From: Novosphingobium subterraneum
GTDB taxonomy: Bacteria > Pseudomonadota > Alphaproteobacteria > Sphingomonadales > Sphingomonadaceae
DNA: 64,000 nucleotides
Direction of reading: 5' to 3'
Assembly: GCF_000807925.1 (NCBI RefSeq)
Contig: NZ_JRVC01000012.1
Location: 94,711 to 158,710, forward strand
Each line of letters starts with the position of its first letter. Within the stretch, counting starts at the first letter, position 1. Made by a program: the position numbers and the translations under genes. Shown piece after piece: positions 52,912-61,771 of this stretch. Under the pieces are notes generated by a model that saw only the letters and a list, made by a program, of their open reading frames with translations, did not search any database and was not told the origin of the DNA.

Positions 52912-52937
52912 GGGCGTGCCGCAAGGCGCGCCCTTTT
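52912..52937 (+). terminator. Intrinsic terminator of infC
   Basis: GGGCGTGCC-gcaa-GGCGCGCCC, a 9-bp stem with one G-T pair and a GCAA tetraloop, followed by TTTT. Starts 30 bases after the infC stop. Confidence 0.9.
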
Positions 52938-52961
52938 CGTTTCCGAACAGGCGACAGTTAT

Positions 52962-53009
52962 CTACCCTTCCCGCAGCCGGAAGGTGTCGGGGGGTGGGCA
53001 TTCGCCACC
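52962..53009. repeat. Intergenic repeat, copy 1
   Basis: Sequence with a palindromic core CCTTCCCGCAGCCGGAAGG followed by a conserved GGGGTGGGCATTCGCCACC. The same layout occurs at 59415-59467. Such short GC-rich repeats lie between many genes in sphingomonads. Confidence 0.55.
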
Positions 53010-53200
53010 TGCAATCCGCACTCTGCCGGATCGCCTTGCCTGCACACCGGTCATCGACGCCCCGAAACGCCCTGGCGCGCGTTCCGCAACTCGCCCCCAC
53101 CAACCAACGCTCCACCGATTCAACCATGTCTGTTTGGCGCATCTGCGCGTTGCCGCTGCGGTTCGCCAAAAAACCAACAGGTTTCATCAAGGAGCATTAC

Positions 53201-53500
53201 ATGACGCCGTCTCTCAAGATCATCCCCGCCGTTGCGATTCTCGCTGGCTCGCTGGGCCTCGGCGGTTGCGCCACCAAGGGCTACGTCAACGAGCAGATCG
53301 CCACGGTCAACCAGCGTATCGATGGCGTGGAAAGCCGCCTCCAGGCAACTGACGGCGTTGCCCAGGCTGCCCGCAGCGAAGCGCAGGCCGCCAACGCGCA
53401 GGCCCAGACCAACACCCAGCGTCTCGACCAGCTCACTGGCCGCGTCGACAGCATGGACCAGCGCATGATGCAGGCCCAGCAGAAGCGTCCGCGCAACTAA
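53201..53500 (+). CDS. Small coiled-coil lipoprotein
   Basis: 99 residues. Signal peptide with lipobox LGGC (lipidated Cys23). The mature part is a single long amphipathic helix with NEQIATVNQRIDGVESRLQATD and TQRLDQLTGRVDSMDQRM, Ala/Gln-rich. It resembles a short Lpp-type (Braun) lipoprotein, anchored in the outer membrane with a periplasmic coiled coil. The next gene is an L,D-transpeptidase-like enzyme, which could attach it to peptidoglycan. No obvious C-terminal Lys is present, though it ends in KRPRN. Confidence 0.75.
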   Translation: MTPSLKIIPAVAILAGSLGLGGCATKGYVNEQIATVNQRIDGVESRLQATDGVAQAARSEAQAANAQAQTNTQRLDQLTGRVDSMDQRMMQAQQKRPRN

Positions 53501-53526
53501 TCGGCCACTGTCGCGTTAAAGTGCCA

Positions 53527-53574
53527 GACAGGTCTTCTGTGGTCAGACAACCAGGGAAGGCCTGTCCGGTTTTT
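53527..53574 (+). terminator. Intrinsic terminator after the lipoprotein gene
   Basis: GACAGG (53527-53532) pairs with CCTGTC (53561-53566), followed by TTTTT (53570-53574), with a longer interior stem. Lies about 26 bases after the lipoprotein stop and before the L,D-transpeptidase gene, so the two may be separate transcripts. Confidence 0.75.
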
Positions 53575-53600
53575 CGTCTTTGGTGCGAGTGAAGTTCGAA

Positions 53601-54341
53601 ATGATGAAGGCTCTTGCGGCGCTTGCCGGCCTGGCGCTGGCTCTCCCCTCTGTGATGACCGACCCCGCCGAAGCGGCAACGGCGACAGCTTCGAAGGCCA
53701 AGGCGCAAAAGCGCAAGAGCACGAAATCCGTCCAGAAGCCCGTCCAACTGCCCGACCTGACGATCCCGACACAACGCGTGACGTCATGGGTGACGGAGAC
53801 CGCAGACAACAACGGGCTGCCCTTCCTCGTGATCGACAAGCCAAGCGCCACGGTTTTCGCCTTCGATGCGAGCGGCAAGCCGGTGGGCTTCGGTCCGGTG
53901 CTGATCGGCCGCGCCTTGGGTGACGACGCCACGCCTGGCGTCGGAAACAAGAGCCTTGCCGAAATCGGCCCCGCCGAGAAGACCACCCCGGCCGGTCGCT
54001 TCCTTGCCCGCTTCGGCAAGGCTGCGGGAAACACCCGCGTTCTCTGGGTCGATTACGCCACCTCGGTCGCCATCCACACCATCCCGCCGGGAAATCCCAA
54101 GGAGAACCGGGCCAAACGCATGCTTTCGCCCGACGTGGACGACAACCGCATAACCTTCGGCTGCATCAACGTCCCCAAGGCGCTCTACAACGGCAAGATC
54201 GCCCCCATGTTCGGCAAGAAAGGCGGCTACGTCTACATCCTGCCCGATAGCAAGCCGCTGGAAGACGCCTTCCCGCCACTTCATGCCAGGCCCTTCACCC
54301 CCGCACAGGTCGCAACAGCCGAGAGCACGCCCAGCCGCTGA
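53601..54341 (+). CDS. L,D-transpeptidase-like (YkuD) enzyme
   Basis: 246 residues from ATG 53601 (ATG 53604, TTG 53580 and GTG 53583 are possible). Signal peptide to about residue 23, Lys-rich stretch, then the YkuD domain with VAIHTIPPGNPKENRAKRMLSP and ITFGCINVP, the latter carrying the catalytic Cys. The usual S-H-G-C motif is T-F-G-C here, so the His preceding the catalytic site is changed. Predicted to form 3-3 cross-links in peptidoglycan or to attach lipoproteins, if active. Confidence 0.8.
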   Translation: MMKALAALAGLALALPSVMTDPAEAATATASKAKAQKRKSTKSVQKPVQLPDLTIPTQRVTSWVTETADNNGLPFLVIDKPSATVFAFDASGKPVGFGPVLIGRALGDDATPGVGNKSLAEIGPAEKTTPAGRFLARFGKAAGNTRVLWVDYATSVAIHTIPPGNPKENRAKRMLSPDVDDNRITFGCINVPKALYNGKIAPMFGKKGGYVYILPDSKPLEDAFPPLHARPFTPAQVATAESTPSR

Positions 54342-54373
54342 CCTGGCCGCTCGGCGGCAGCCCTGATGCGAAA

Positions 54374-54395
54374 AAGGGGAGCCGAAGCTCCCCTT
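54374..54395 (-). terminator. Intrinsic terminator of the second TonB receptor gene
   Basis: AAGGGGAGC-cgaa-GCTCCCCTT; on the minus strand it has a UUCG loop and is followed by TTTTT. It serves the minus-strand receptor that ends at 54417, and could also stop + strand transcripts. Confidence 0.88.
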
Positions 54396-54416
54396 CCCCC
54401 TTCCGAAGCCCGCGCC

Positions 54417-57107
54417 TCAGAACCGGTAGCGTGCCGCCACGCCATAAGTGCGCGGCTGGCTGGTATAGCCAGAGATCGATCCGGGCTGGGCCGGGGTATC
54501 GAAGATCTGCAGGAGATAGCGGTTGTCCGTCAGGTTGCGTCCCCACAGCGTCAGTTCGAACCCGCTCGGCATGGCCCAGGTGATCGAGGCATTGGCCTCG
54601 TTCACTTCACGGCGGAACGGCCGCGCCGCTTCGATCGCCACGCGCGTGCCGCCATCGAGGAAGCCGGGCAGCCCCTCGGCAATCTGCACCGGCGATTCAT
54701 AATGGAAGTCGCCGCGCAGGATCAGGTGGTGGCCGCTGTCGAACTCATGGTCATAGCTCGCCGCGAAAGTCGAGGAGATGGCCGGTATGCCTGCCGGTCG
54801 CGTCTTCGAAAGGTCGCCCACCGCCGAAAGCACGAAGCTGTCGTACTTCGGATCAAGGTAGGTCATCGCCACGTTGAACTGCCAGCCCTTGGCCGGCTTC
54901 ACCGTGCCTTCGAACTCGATACCGCGAACAGACTGCTTGCCGGCGTTGGCCAGCACGAAGCCCGACCCTGTGAAGGTGTTGGACTGGAAGCCATTGATCC
55001 GCTGGTCGAACGCGGCAAGGTTTGCCGTGACCAGCCCCCAGTCAGCCTTCAGCCCGATTTCATAGACGGTGGAGCTTTCAGGGCCGGCAAACCGGCTGCC
55101 ATAGGTCTGGTTGACGACTGTCAGTCCCCGCGCAATCAGCGCGTCGCGATCGCTCAGCAGCGGGCGGCTGTCGCGCGAGAGGTTGATCGAGCTCGCCTTG
55201 AAACCCGTCGCATAGCTTGCATAGACGTTGATGTCGTCGGTCAGGTCATAGGCAACGCGGACGATGTAGGTGAACTTGTCGTCACGGGTCCGGCCCGGCT
55301 CCACCGCGTTGGGCACGGCCAGGAAGGGCGGCAGATATTGCAGATCCTGCAGCGCCAGCAGCGGATTGCCGACCGTAAGAGGATTGCTGTCCGCAGCCGC
55401 TTGCTGGGTCGAAAGGTTCGCGTTCAGCGCCGCAAAGCCTGAAGCCTGGGCCTGCAGGTTGGCAAACACCGTCGGATTGGCCTGTGCGAAGGCGGCAATG
55501 GCCAGCGGGTCCGTCGTGCCCAGCGCGGTCGAGATGAAGCCGCGGCTCAAGGCCGTGCCGCCGATCTGCACCAGATCGAGGTTCGCAAACACGTCAGACG
55601 ATGTTGCCGAGGCGGCAAAGTCCTTCTTGTCCTTGGTGTAGTTGATGCCACCCGTCACGGTCAGCCGGTCACCGATCTTGAAGTCTGCCTGGCCGAAGAC
55701 CGAGAAAGCCTCATTCTTGAGGCGATAGCGCTCGTCCAGCTTCTGCCCGGCCACGAAGAACCGGCCCGTGTAGTTGGTGCCGGTCAGCCCGCTGATCGTC
55801 GCCTCGATGCTCGACAGCGACTGGGTGTTCTGCGTCAGCCCCCGGATCAGCACGTCGGCATAACCGCGCGCGTCCTCGCCCCAGCCAAGCTGGTTGGACT
55901 GACGGATGCTTTCGTTGAAGTAATATCCGCCTACGAGGAAGTTGAGCGGGCCATCCATGTTGGTGGCCGCACGCAGTTCCTGCGTGAAGGTCTTGATGCC
56001 CTGATCCTGTGCATTGAACCCGATCAGATCCGCACTGGTGAAGTCGGAATCCTGATTGGTGAAGGCGTCCAACCGCCGGTAGGCAGTGATCGAGGTGAAG
56101 GTCAGCGGACCGAAGTCGTAGTCGACCTGACCCGAAGCCCCCCAGTTTTCGATGTCGTTGACCGAATCGATATTCGAATAGACCCGGTTGGCGTAGATCT
56201 CGTCAGGTCCGTTGACGCGCCCGCCCAGAGCACGGATCGCCTGCGTCGCAGAGCTGGGCCGGAGGTTGACCACCCCGCAGCAGTTCTCGTCAATCTTCGA
56301 ATAATCGCCGATCAGGCGCACCCGCGCCTGGGCATTGGGTTCCCACAACGCCTGGCCACGCACGAACCAGCGATTGCGCTCGTTGGTTTCGTTGCCGGTG
56401 CCGAGGTCCTTGTTGTACCCGTCGCGCTTGTTGACGCCGCCGGCAAGGCTCACCGCCAGCCCGTCCGTCACCGGCCCGGTGACCACGCCCTTGAGCACGA
56501 CCGCATCGTAATTGCCGTAGCTCGCCTCGACATTGCCACCGAAGTCGAACTTGGGCGCGGCGGTCACGATCGAGATCACGCCGACGCTGGCATTCTTGCC
56601 GAACAAGGTCGATTGCGGCCCGCGCAGCACTTCGATGCGCTGCACGTCGGGGAAGTCGCCGATCTGCGCGGCAGAGCGCGAGCGGTAGACGCCGTCGATG
56701 AACACGCCGACCGATGGTTCGATACCGGCGTTGTTGGCGCCGTTGCCGAAGCCGCGGATGATGAAGTTGGTGTTCGCGCTCGATTGCAGCTGCGTCACCC
56801 GCAGCGAGGGCACCACGCTCGTCAGGTCCTTCAGATCGCGGATCTGCGCCTGCTCCAGCGTCTTCGCGCTCGTTACAGAGACGGCAATCGGCACGTCCTG
56901 CAGGGTCTGTTCGCGCTTCGTGGCGGTGACGATGATCTCGTTGCCCTCTGCCGCCTGATCGGGCGCGGGCGGTGCCGGCTGAGCTTCCTCCTCGGCCGCG
57001 ACGGCAGCGTCCTGCGCGTGGGCGGTGGCGGAAAACGCAAGAGCAAGTCCGCAAGCTCCAGCAAGAAGCGCGGCCTGGCCGGCACGACCGGCATACAAGG
57101 ATTTCAT
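54417..57107 (-). CDS. TonB-dependent outer-membrane receptor
   Basis: 896 residues from ATG 57107 (GAGGAA 12 bases upstream). Signal peptide ends near AHAQD. A Pro/Ala/Glu-rich N-terminal stretch precedes the plug: NEIIVTATKREQTLQDVPIAVSVT, VGVFIDGVYRSR, VLRGPQSTLFGKNASVGVIS. The barrel ends VAARYRF, the classic C-terminal aromatic. Same general class as the receptor at 22366. No neighbour on its strand suggests the ligand. Divergent from typA. Confidence 0.93.
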   Translation of the reverse strand: MKSLYAGRAGQAALLAGACGLALAFSATAHAQDAAVAAEEEAQPAPPAPDQAAEGNEIIVTATKREQTLQDVPIAVSVTSAKTLEQAQIRDLKDLTSVVPSLRVTQLQSSANTNFIIRGFGNGANNAGIEPSVGVFIDGVYRSRSAAQIGDFPDVQRIEVLRGPQSTLFGKNASVGVISIVTAAPKFDFGGNVEASYGNYDAVVLKGVVTGPVTDGLAVSLAGGVNKRDGYNKDLGTGNETNERNRWFVRGQALWEPNAQARVRLIGDYSKIDENCCGVVNLRPSSATQAIRALGGRVNGPDEIYANRVYSNIDSVNDIENWGASGQVDYDFGPLTFTSITAYRRLDAFTNQDSDFTSADLIGFNAQDQGIKTFTQELRAATNMDGPLNFLVGGYYFNESIRQSNQLGWGEDARGYADVLIRGLTQNTQSLSSIEATISGLTGTNYTGRFFVAGQKLDERYRLKNEAFSVFGQADFKIGDRLTVTGGINYTKDKKDFAASATSSDVFANLDLVQIGGTALSRGFISTALGTTDPLAIAAFAQANPTVFANLQAQASGFAALNANLSTQQAAADSNPLTVGNPLLALQDLQYLPPFLAVPNAVEPGRTRDDKFTYIVRVAYDLTDDINVYASYATGFKASSINLSRDSRPLLSDRDALIARGLTVVNQTYGSRFAGPESSTVYEIGLKADWGLVTANLAAFDQRINGFQSNTFTGSGFVLANAGKQSVRGIEFEGTVKPAKGWQFNVAMTYLDPKYDSFVLSAVGDLSKTRPAGIPAISSTFAASYDHEFDSGHHLILRGDFHYESPVQIAEGLPGFLDGGTRVAIEAARPFRREVNEANASITWAMPSGFELTLWGRNLTDNRYLLQIFDTPAQPGSISGYTSQPRTYGVAARYRF

Positions 57108-57517
57108 CTGCAAAACTGTTCCTCTATTCACCCGCCGGGCCTTCGCCGGACGGTGGCCGTCATCCGGCCGGAAGGTCATCCTGTTTCCCACCCGACCTTC
57201 TAGGGCGCGGAAAACATGCGAACAATTCCAGTTCGATGAAATCCTTCGCGGTCCCCATGCATTTTCATGCGCTGTTGCATGATAGTCACACCTGCAACCG
57301 CTTGGCTGCTGTTCCACGCCCAGCTTGCCGCAACGCGCCTTCCCGCATTCAGCGTGCTTGTAGCAATGCAGGCCTTTACAGAAGCGTGTTCGCTGCAACG
57401 CATGCCTTTATAGAAGCGTGCTTGCCGCAACGCACAATTGCGAGTAAGCGCGCGCCGAAACCGGAGCGAGCCTTGCTTGTGCCGACTCCAGCCGATTCCA
57501 ACTGAAAGCCCGTTTTC
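57108..57517. other. Divergent intergenic region TonB receptor / typA
   Basis: 410 bases without a supported gene. About 57320-57447 holds four degenerate 32-bp tandem units, listed separately. The remainder provides promoters for both genes. Confidence 0.55.
57320..57447. repeat. Degenerate 32-bp tandem repeats, four units
   Basis: Units at 57352-57383, 57384-57415 and 57416-57447 share GCGTGcTTGccGCAAcGCA...GAA/TAA, exactly 32 bases each; a more diverged first unit lies at about 57320-57351. Not CRISPR-like, because there are no spacers and copies are too variable. Might be protein-binding or phase-variable promoter repeats. Confidence 0.7.
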
Positions 57518-59344
57518 ATGTCCGCCCAGCAGCGCAATATCGCGATCATCGCCCACGTTGACCACGGCAAGACCACGCTCGTCGACCAGCTCTTCCGCCA
57601 GTCCGGCACTTTCCGCGACAATCAGCGCGTGGAAGAGCGCGCGATGGATTCCAACGATCTCGAAAAGGAACGCGGGATCACCATTCTCGCCAAGCCGACC
57701 TCGATCGAATGGAACGGCGTGCGCATCAACATCGTCGACACGCCCGGCCACGCCGACTTCGGTGGCGAGGTGGAGCGTATCCTCTCGATGGTCGACGGCG
57801 TGATCCTGCTGGTCGACAGCTCGGAAGGCGCGATGCCGCAGACGAAGTTCGTCACCGGCAAGGCGCTCGCCCTCGGCCTGCGCCCGATCGTCGTGGTAAA
57901 CAAGGTCGACCGTCCGGACGAGCGCATCCAGGAAGTGCTCGACGAAGTGTTCGACCTCTTCGTCACGCTCGATGCCAACGACGAACAGCTCGAATTCCCC
58001 GTGCTCTACGCCTCGGGCCGCAATGGCTATGCCAGCACCGATCCCGATCGCCGCGAAGGCACGCTGGAGCCGATGTTCCAGCTCATCGTCGATCACGTGC
58101 CGCCGCCGAACCTCGATGAAGACGCACCGTTCACCTTCCTCGCCACGCTGCTGGATCGTGACAACTTCCTTGGCCGCGTGCTCACCGGCCGCGTCCAGTC
58201 GGGCGTGATCCGCGTCAACGATCCGATCCGTGCGCTCGACATGGACGGCAAGGTCATCGAAACCGGCCGCGCTTCCAAGATCATGACCTTCCGTGGCCTC
58301 GATCGCGTGCCGGTCGATGAAGCCCGCGCGGGCGACATCATCTCCCTCGCCGGCCTCACCGTCGCCACCGTGTCGAACACCATCGCCGCGCCGGAAGTCA
58401 CCGTGCCGATCAAGGCCCAGCCGATCGACCCGCCGACCCTGTCTATGCGCTTTGCCGTGAACGACAGCCCGATGGCAGGCCGCGAAGGCAGCAAGGTCAC
58501 CAGCCGCATGATCCGCGACCGTCTGGAGCGCGAGGCGGAATCCAACGTCGCCATCCGCATCACGGAATCGGCCGACAAGGACAGCTTCGAAGTCGCCGGC
58601 CGTGGCGAACTCCAGCTGGGCGTCCTGATCGAGACGATGCGCCGCGAAGGCTTCGAACTCGGCATCAGCCGCCCGCGCGTGTTGTTCCAGAAGGACGAGG
58701 ACGGCAACCTGCTCGAACCGTACGAAACCGTCATGATCGACGTGGACGACGAGCACTCGGGCACCGTGGTTGACAAGATGGCCATGCGCAAGGCCGAGCT
58801 GACCGACATGCGCCCCTCGGGCGGCGGCAAGACCCGCATCACGTTCTCGGCCCCTTCGCGCGGGCTGATCGGCTACCACGGCGAATTCCTCTCGGACACC
58901 CGCGGCACCGGCATCATGAACCGCCTGTTCGAGAAGTACGGTCCGCACAAGGGCAAGATCGAGGGCCGCAAGAACGGCGTGCTGATCTCCAACGGCACCG
59001 GCGAAGCCGTTGCCTATGCGCTTGGTCCGCTTGAAGAGCGCGGCATCCTCTTCGTCGGCGTCGGCACCCCGCTCTACGAAGGCATGATCATCGGCGAGAA
59101 CGCCAAGCCGGAAGACCTCGAGGTCAACCCGATGAAGTCCAAGCAGCTGACGAACTTCCGTTCGAGCGGCAAGGACGACGCCATCCGCCTGACCCCGCCC
59201 AAGATCATGACGCTGGAGCAGGCCATCGCCTACATCGACGACGATGAAATGGTCGAAGTCACGCCAAAGTCGATCCGCATCCGCAAGGCCATCCTCGACC
59301 CGAACGAGCGCAAGAAGGCGTCGCGGAAGAAGGAAGCGGCATAA
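57518..59344 (+). CDS. typA: Ribosome-associated GTPase TypA/BipA
   Basis: 608 residues. Translational GTPase with P-loop [19 protein letters not shown] switch [15 protein letters not shown] and NKVDRPD. The C-terminal half includes [24 protein letters not shown], the specific TypA signature, and a Lys-rich tail. Acts in 50S biogenesis and stress/cold tolerance. SD is weak; ATG 57518 is the accepted family start. Strong terminator downstream. Confidence 0.97.
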   Translation: MSAQQRNIAIIAHVDHGKTTLVDQLFRQSGTFRDNQRVEERAMDSNDLEKERGITILAKPTSIEWNGVRINIVDTPGHADFGGEVERILSMVDGVILLVDSSEGAMPQTKFVTGKALALGLRPIVVVNKVDRPDERIQEVLDEVFDLFVTLDANDEQLEFPVLYASGRNGYASTDPDRREGTLEPMFQLIVDHVPPPNLDEDAPFTFLATLLDRDNFLGRVLTGRVQSGVIRVNDPIRALDMDGKVIETGRASKIMTFRGLDRVPVDEARAGDIISLAGLTVATVSNTIAAPEVTVPIKAQPIDPPTLSMRFAVNDSPMAGREGSKVTSRMIRDRLEREAESNVAIRITESADKDSFEVAGRGELQLGVLIETMRREGFELGISRPRVLFQKDEDGNLLEPYETVMIDVDDEHSGTVVDKMAMRKAELTDMRPSGGGKTRITFSAPSRGLIGYHGEFLSDTRGTGIMNRLFEKYGPHKGKIEGRKNGVLISNGTGEAVAYALGPLEERGILFVGVGTPLYEGMIIGENAKPEDLEVNPMKSKQLTNFRSSGKDDAIRLTPPKIMTLEQAIAYIDDDEMVEVTPKSIRIRKAILDPNERKKASRKKEAA

Positions 59345-59355
59345 GGAATAACAAA

Positions 59356-59381
59356 GGGCGGCTCCCTCGGGCCGCCCTTTT
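59356..59381 (+). terminator. Intrinsic terminator of typA
   Basis: GGGCGGC (59356-59362) pairs with GCCGCCC (59371-59377), followed by TTTT. Begins 11 bases after the stop. Confidence 0.9.
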
Positions 59382-59889
59382 GCTTGTCCGTCAAGCGACG
59401 TGCGTAGAGCCGCTCCAACCTTCTCCGCACCGGCAGGCGGAAGGGTTCGGGGTGGGCATTCACCACCACGGGATGCTGACGCCCACGTCAGCATAAATGG
59501 CGAACAATCGCCAGCTTTCCTGAACAAAACAGGCACAAAAACCGCTGTCCTACAAGGCATCAGCTGACATAGCATCCCCGCCATGTCGCACCCTGCCCCC
59601 ATCACGCTGCCCGCCAACACCACCACCGCTCAAACACCGGAAAACCGCCGATTTTCCTCGCTCCTGCAGGCAGGATGGGCCGGGGGTGGCCAGGTTCCGG
59701 GAATGCTGATTCGCCTGAACGACGCCCTCTTGGAAGGCGCAGGCCGCGCATTCCCACAGCCAATCGATCTGCCCCGATCGCTTGCCCGCGATTGCGCTCC
59801 TGAACTGTGTAAACAGCGTCAACCCTCTGGCGCCCGCCGGGCGGTCGACGAGGTCCGGCGCGATGCCCATGCGGGCCGCGCGGGACACG
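59382..59889. other. Intergenic region without a supported gene
   Basis: Over 500 bases between typA and the outer-membrane protein terminator. It holds the second intergenic repeat at 59415-59467. Frames present have no recognised domain and neither strand has a convincing start and codon pattern. Nothing else was recognised. Confidence 0.5.
59415..59467. repeat. Intergenic repeat, copy 2
   Basis: CCTTCTCCGCAC...GGCGGAAGG palindrome followed by GGGGTGGGCATTCACCACC, related to the copy at 52962-53009. Same orientation. Confidence 0.55.
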
Positions 59890-59922
59890 AAAAAGCTGCG
59901 GCGATGCATGTCGCCGCAGCTT
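59890..59922 (-). terminator. Intrinsic terminator of the outer-membrane protein gene
   Basis: Perfect 12-bp stem AAGCTGCGGCGA / TCGCCGCAGCTT with a six-base loop; on the minus strand a T-run follows. Lies about 57 bases after the minus-strand gene's stop. Confidence 0.92.
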
Positions 59923-59978
59923 CTCCGGGTTCGCTTTCCCGCGCGTTTCTGGCGCGCAGCAGGTATTTCGTCTCGTTC

Positions 59979-60872
59979 TTAGAAACGCAGGCCAACAGTA
60001 GCGCGCAGGGCGTGCGTGTCGAACACCCGGTCGGCAACCCGCAGGTTGGTCCCGCCGCCGTTCAGCAGGAACGGGTTGGTCGCAGGCGCGGTCCCCTGGC
60101 CCACTTCGACTTCATACTTGTCGTCCTGATACCGGCTGTAGAGGTACTCCAAACCCAGCGACAGGTTGTTCGACAGCATGATCTCGGTGCCGCCACCAGC
60201 CTGCCAGCCCCAGATCATCTTGCCGTCGTCGCGCTCGGTGAACGAATTGGCGGTATTGGTGGTCGAGAAATCATGATTGATCTTGGCGTAGCTGCCGCCA
60301 CCGGTGACGTAGAACAGAGCGCCGCCGCCCGGGGTATAGCCAAGGCGCGCGCGCGCCGAAATGGCGTAGTCGAGCTGGCGGTCGATACGGTAGGACGCCG
60401 GCGTGGTGCTGAAAGCGGTCGAGCGATAGATCGATTCATTGCGCGAACCTTCGATCAGGCCGCCGAACACCATGTTGCCCGACCGCGCATCGAAGCCGAC
60501 GCGAACGCCGTATTCCGCTCCCTGCTTGTCGGCCACGCATCCAGCCCCACGCTGTGCGCCCTGGGCACCGCAATTGGCGAAGCCAGGCGAGAACGCATTG
60601 GCGCCTGTCGTCGTCTGGACGGTATTGCCGTAGTTGCCATCGCGATCGGTATCGAACTCGAACTGGCCACGATTATTGCCGAGCAGACTGATGCCACCAA
60701 AGCCCTGGATGTAGACTCCGTCGAAGTGGCTGTCGCGATCAAAGCCATCGGCGGTGGTGGCCGTGGACATCGTGGTGTCGGAATTGTCCATGCTGTCCTG
60801 CGCCATGGCCGGAGCGGCGACGAGCGCCAGCGTCGCGGCCAGCGGCCACGTAAAAATGCTCTTCGAAGTCAT
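59979..60872 (-). CDS. Outer-membrane beta-barrel protein (porin-like / opacity type)
   Basis: 297 residues from ATG 60872 with GAGGGA upstream. Signal peptide to about residue 25 (PAMAQ). The mature region reads as an eight- to ten-strand barrel: FDGVYIQGFGGISLLG, EYGVRVGFDA, MVFGGLIEGS, DYAISARARLGYTP, FYVTGGGSYAKINHDF, WGWQAGGGTEIMLSNNLSLGLEYLYSRYQ, ending in the aromatic ATVGLRF. Belongs to the OmpA-like/OMP_b-brl group. Function not known. Confidence 0.85.
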   Translation of the reverse strand: MTSKSIFTWPLAATLALVAAPAMAQDSMDNSDTTMSTATTADGFDRDSHFDGVYIQGFGGISLLGNNRGQFEFDTDRDGNYGNTVQTTTGANAFSPGFANCGAQGAQRGAGCVADKQGAEYGVRVGFDARSGNMVFGGLIEGSRNESIYRSTAFSTTPASYRIDRQLDYAISARARLGYTPGGGALFYVTGGGSYAKINHDFSTTNTANSFTERDDGKMIWGWQAGGGTEIMLSNNLSLGLEYLYSRYQDDKYEVEVGQGTAPATNPFLLNGGGTNLRVADRVFDTHALRATVGLRF

Positions 60873-60984
60873 TGATATTCCCTCTGGATTGCCTGAGACC
60901 GGTCGTGCAGCCCCAATCCCTGCGAGCGGGATTGGTTTCCGCAAAACCGCACCGGATCGGACGGGTACGGCACTTGGGGCAGGT

Positions 60985-61611
60985 TCAGTAGTCCGCCGCG
61001 CCCCAATTGCTGGGCGGATTCCGGTTTCCGGTATCCTTCGGAATTTCCGCCGCCATCTGCCGCGGCTGTTCGAAAGCCTGGGCACCCATGTAGCGATCGA
61101 ATTCCTCAAGGAACCGCCGCGTCAGCCGCTTGTCTTCCTGCGGATCTATGGCGTGGCGCAGCTCCGGAAAGCGGCTGCCCTCTTCCTCGTAGACATGGTG
61201 GAGCACAGCACCGCGGATATGGCCAAGCTTGTCGCGCCAGTCCTGGCCCATCGGATCAAGCGTCTCCAATGCGCCCATCTGGATGCGCGTCATCGCGTGC
61301 TCCTCGAACGCCAGCCCAGCACTTGCCTTGCTGCTCTCATTGGCCATCGCTGGATAGAGAACTGCCTCTTCGGCATTGGCATGCGCGGTCAGCACCATCG
61401 AAAGGTCGCGCAGTGCGGCACGCCGCTCGGCGACGGAATTGGCGCCCAGCGCCAGTTCGAAGCATGCCTCGATGCGGCGATGATGTTCCAGCGCATGCGT
61501 CATCCAGTCGCCGGGCCGCGCCAAGGCCTGCGCCTTGTCTCGCGCCTCGCGACGATCTTCATCGCTTTCAGGTGGGGTGATGACGGCTACGATCTTGTCG
61601 AGAAAGGACAT
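60985..61611 (-). CDS. Hemerythrin/HHE cation-binding domain protein
   Basis: 208 residues from ATG 61611 with GGAG upstream. Four-helix bundle with metal-binding His/Glu: ALEHHRRIEACFE, TAHANAEEAVLYPAM, FEEHAMTRIQMGAL, LHHVYEEEGSRFPEL. Binds a di-iron centre and may sense or store oxygen or NO, or act in iron protection. Cytoplasmic. Divergent from the glycosyltransferase. Confidence 0.9.
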   Translation of the reverse strand: MSFLDKIVAVITPPESDEDRREARDKAQALARPGDWMTHALEHHRRIEACFELALGANSVAERRAALRDLSMVLTAHANAEEAVLYPAMANESSKASAGLAFEEHAMTRIQMGALETLDPMGQDWRDKLGHIRGAVLHHVYEEEGSRFPELRHAIDPQEDKRLTRRFLEEFDRYMGAQAFEQPRQMAAEIPKDTGNRNPPSNWGAADY

Positions 61612-61771
61612 TTGCTCCACTCCTGCTGAGCCTTGCAGGGTGAGCGGACAGGCTTGGTGTCAGTTCCAAGGCTAGTTGCAGCGCTCGGCCAGTCGTGCAA
61701 CGCCTGACGCGAACCGCGCAAAAGTCGCGCAAATCGGTCACCGTCACTCGCCATTCGGCTTCGGCCCGGCT

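Noticed and set aside
57320..57447. CRISPR array
   Set aside because: The 32-bp units are directly adjacent with no unique spacers, vary at many positions, and no cas genes are near.
59583..60875. Large + strand frame opposite the outer-membrane protein
   Set aside because: Most of it is antisense to the clearly real beta-barrel gene and its terminator; no domain and poor composition.
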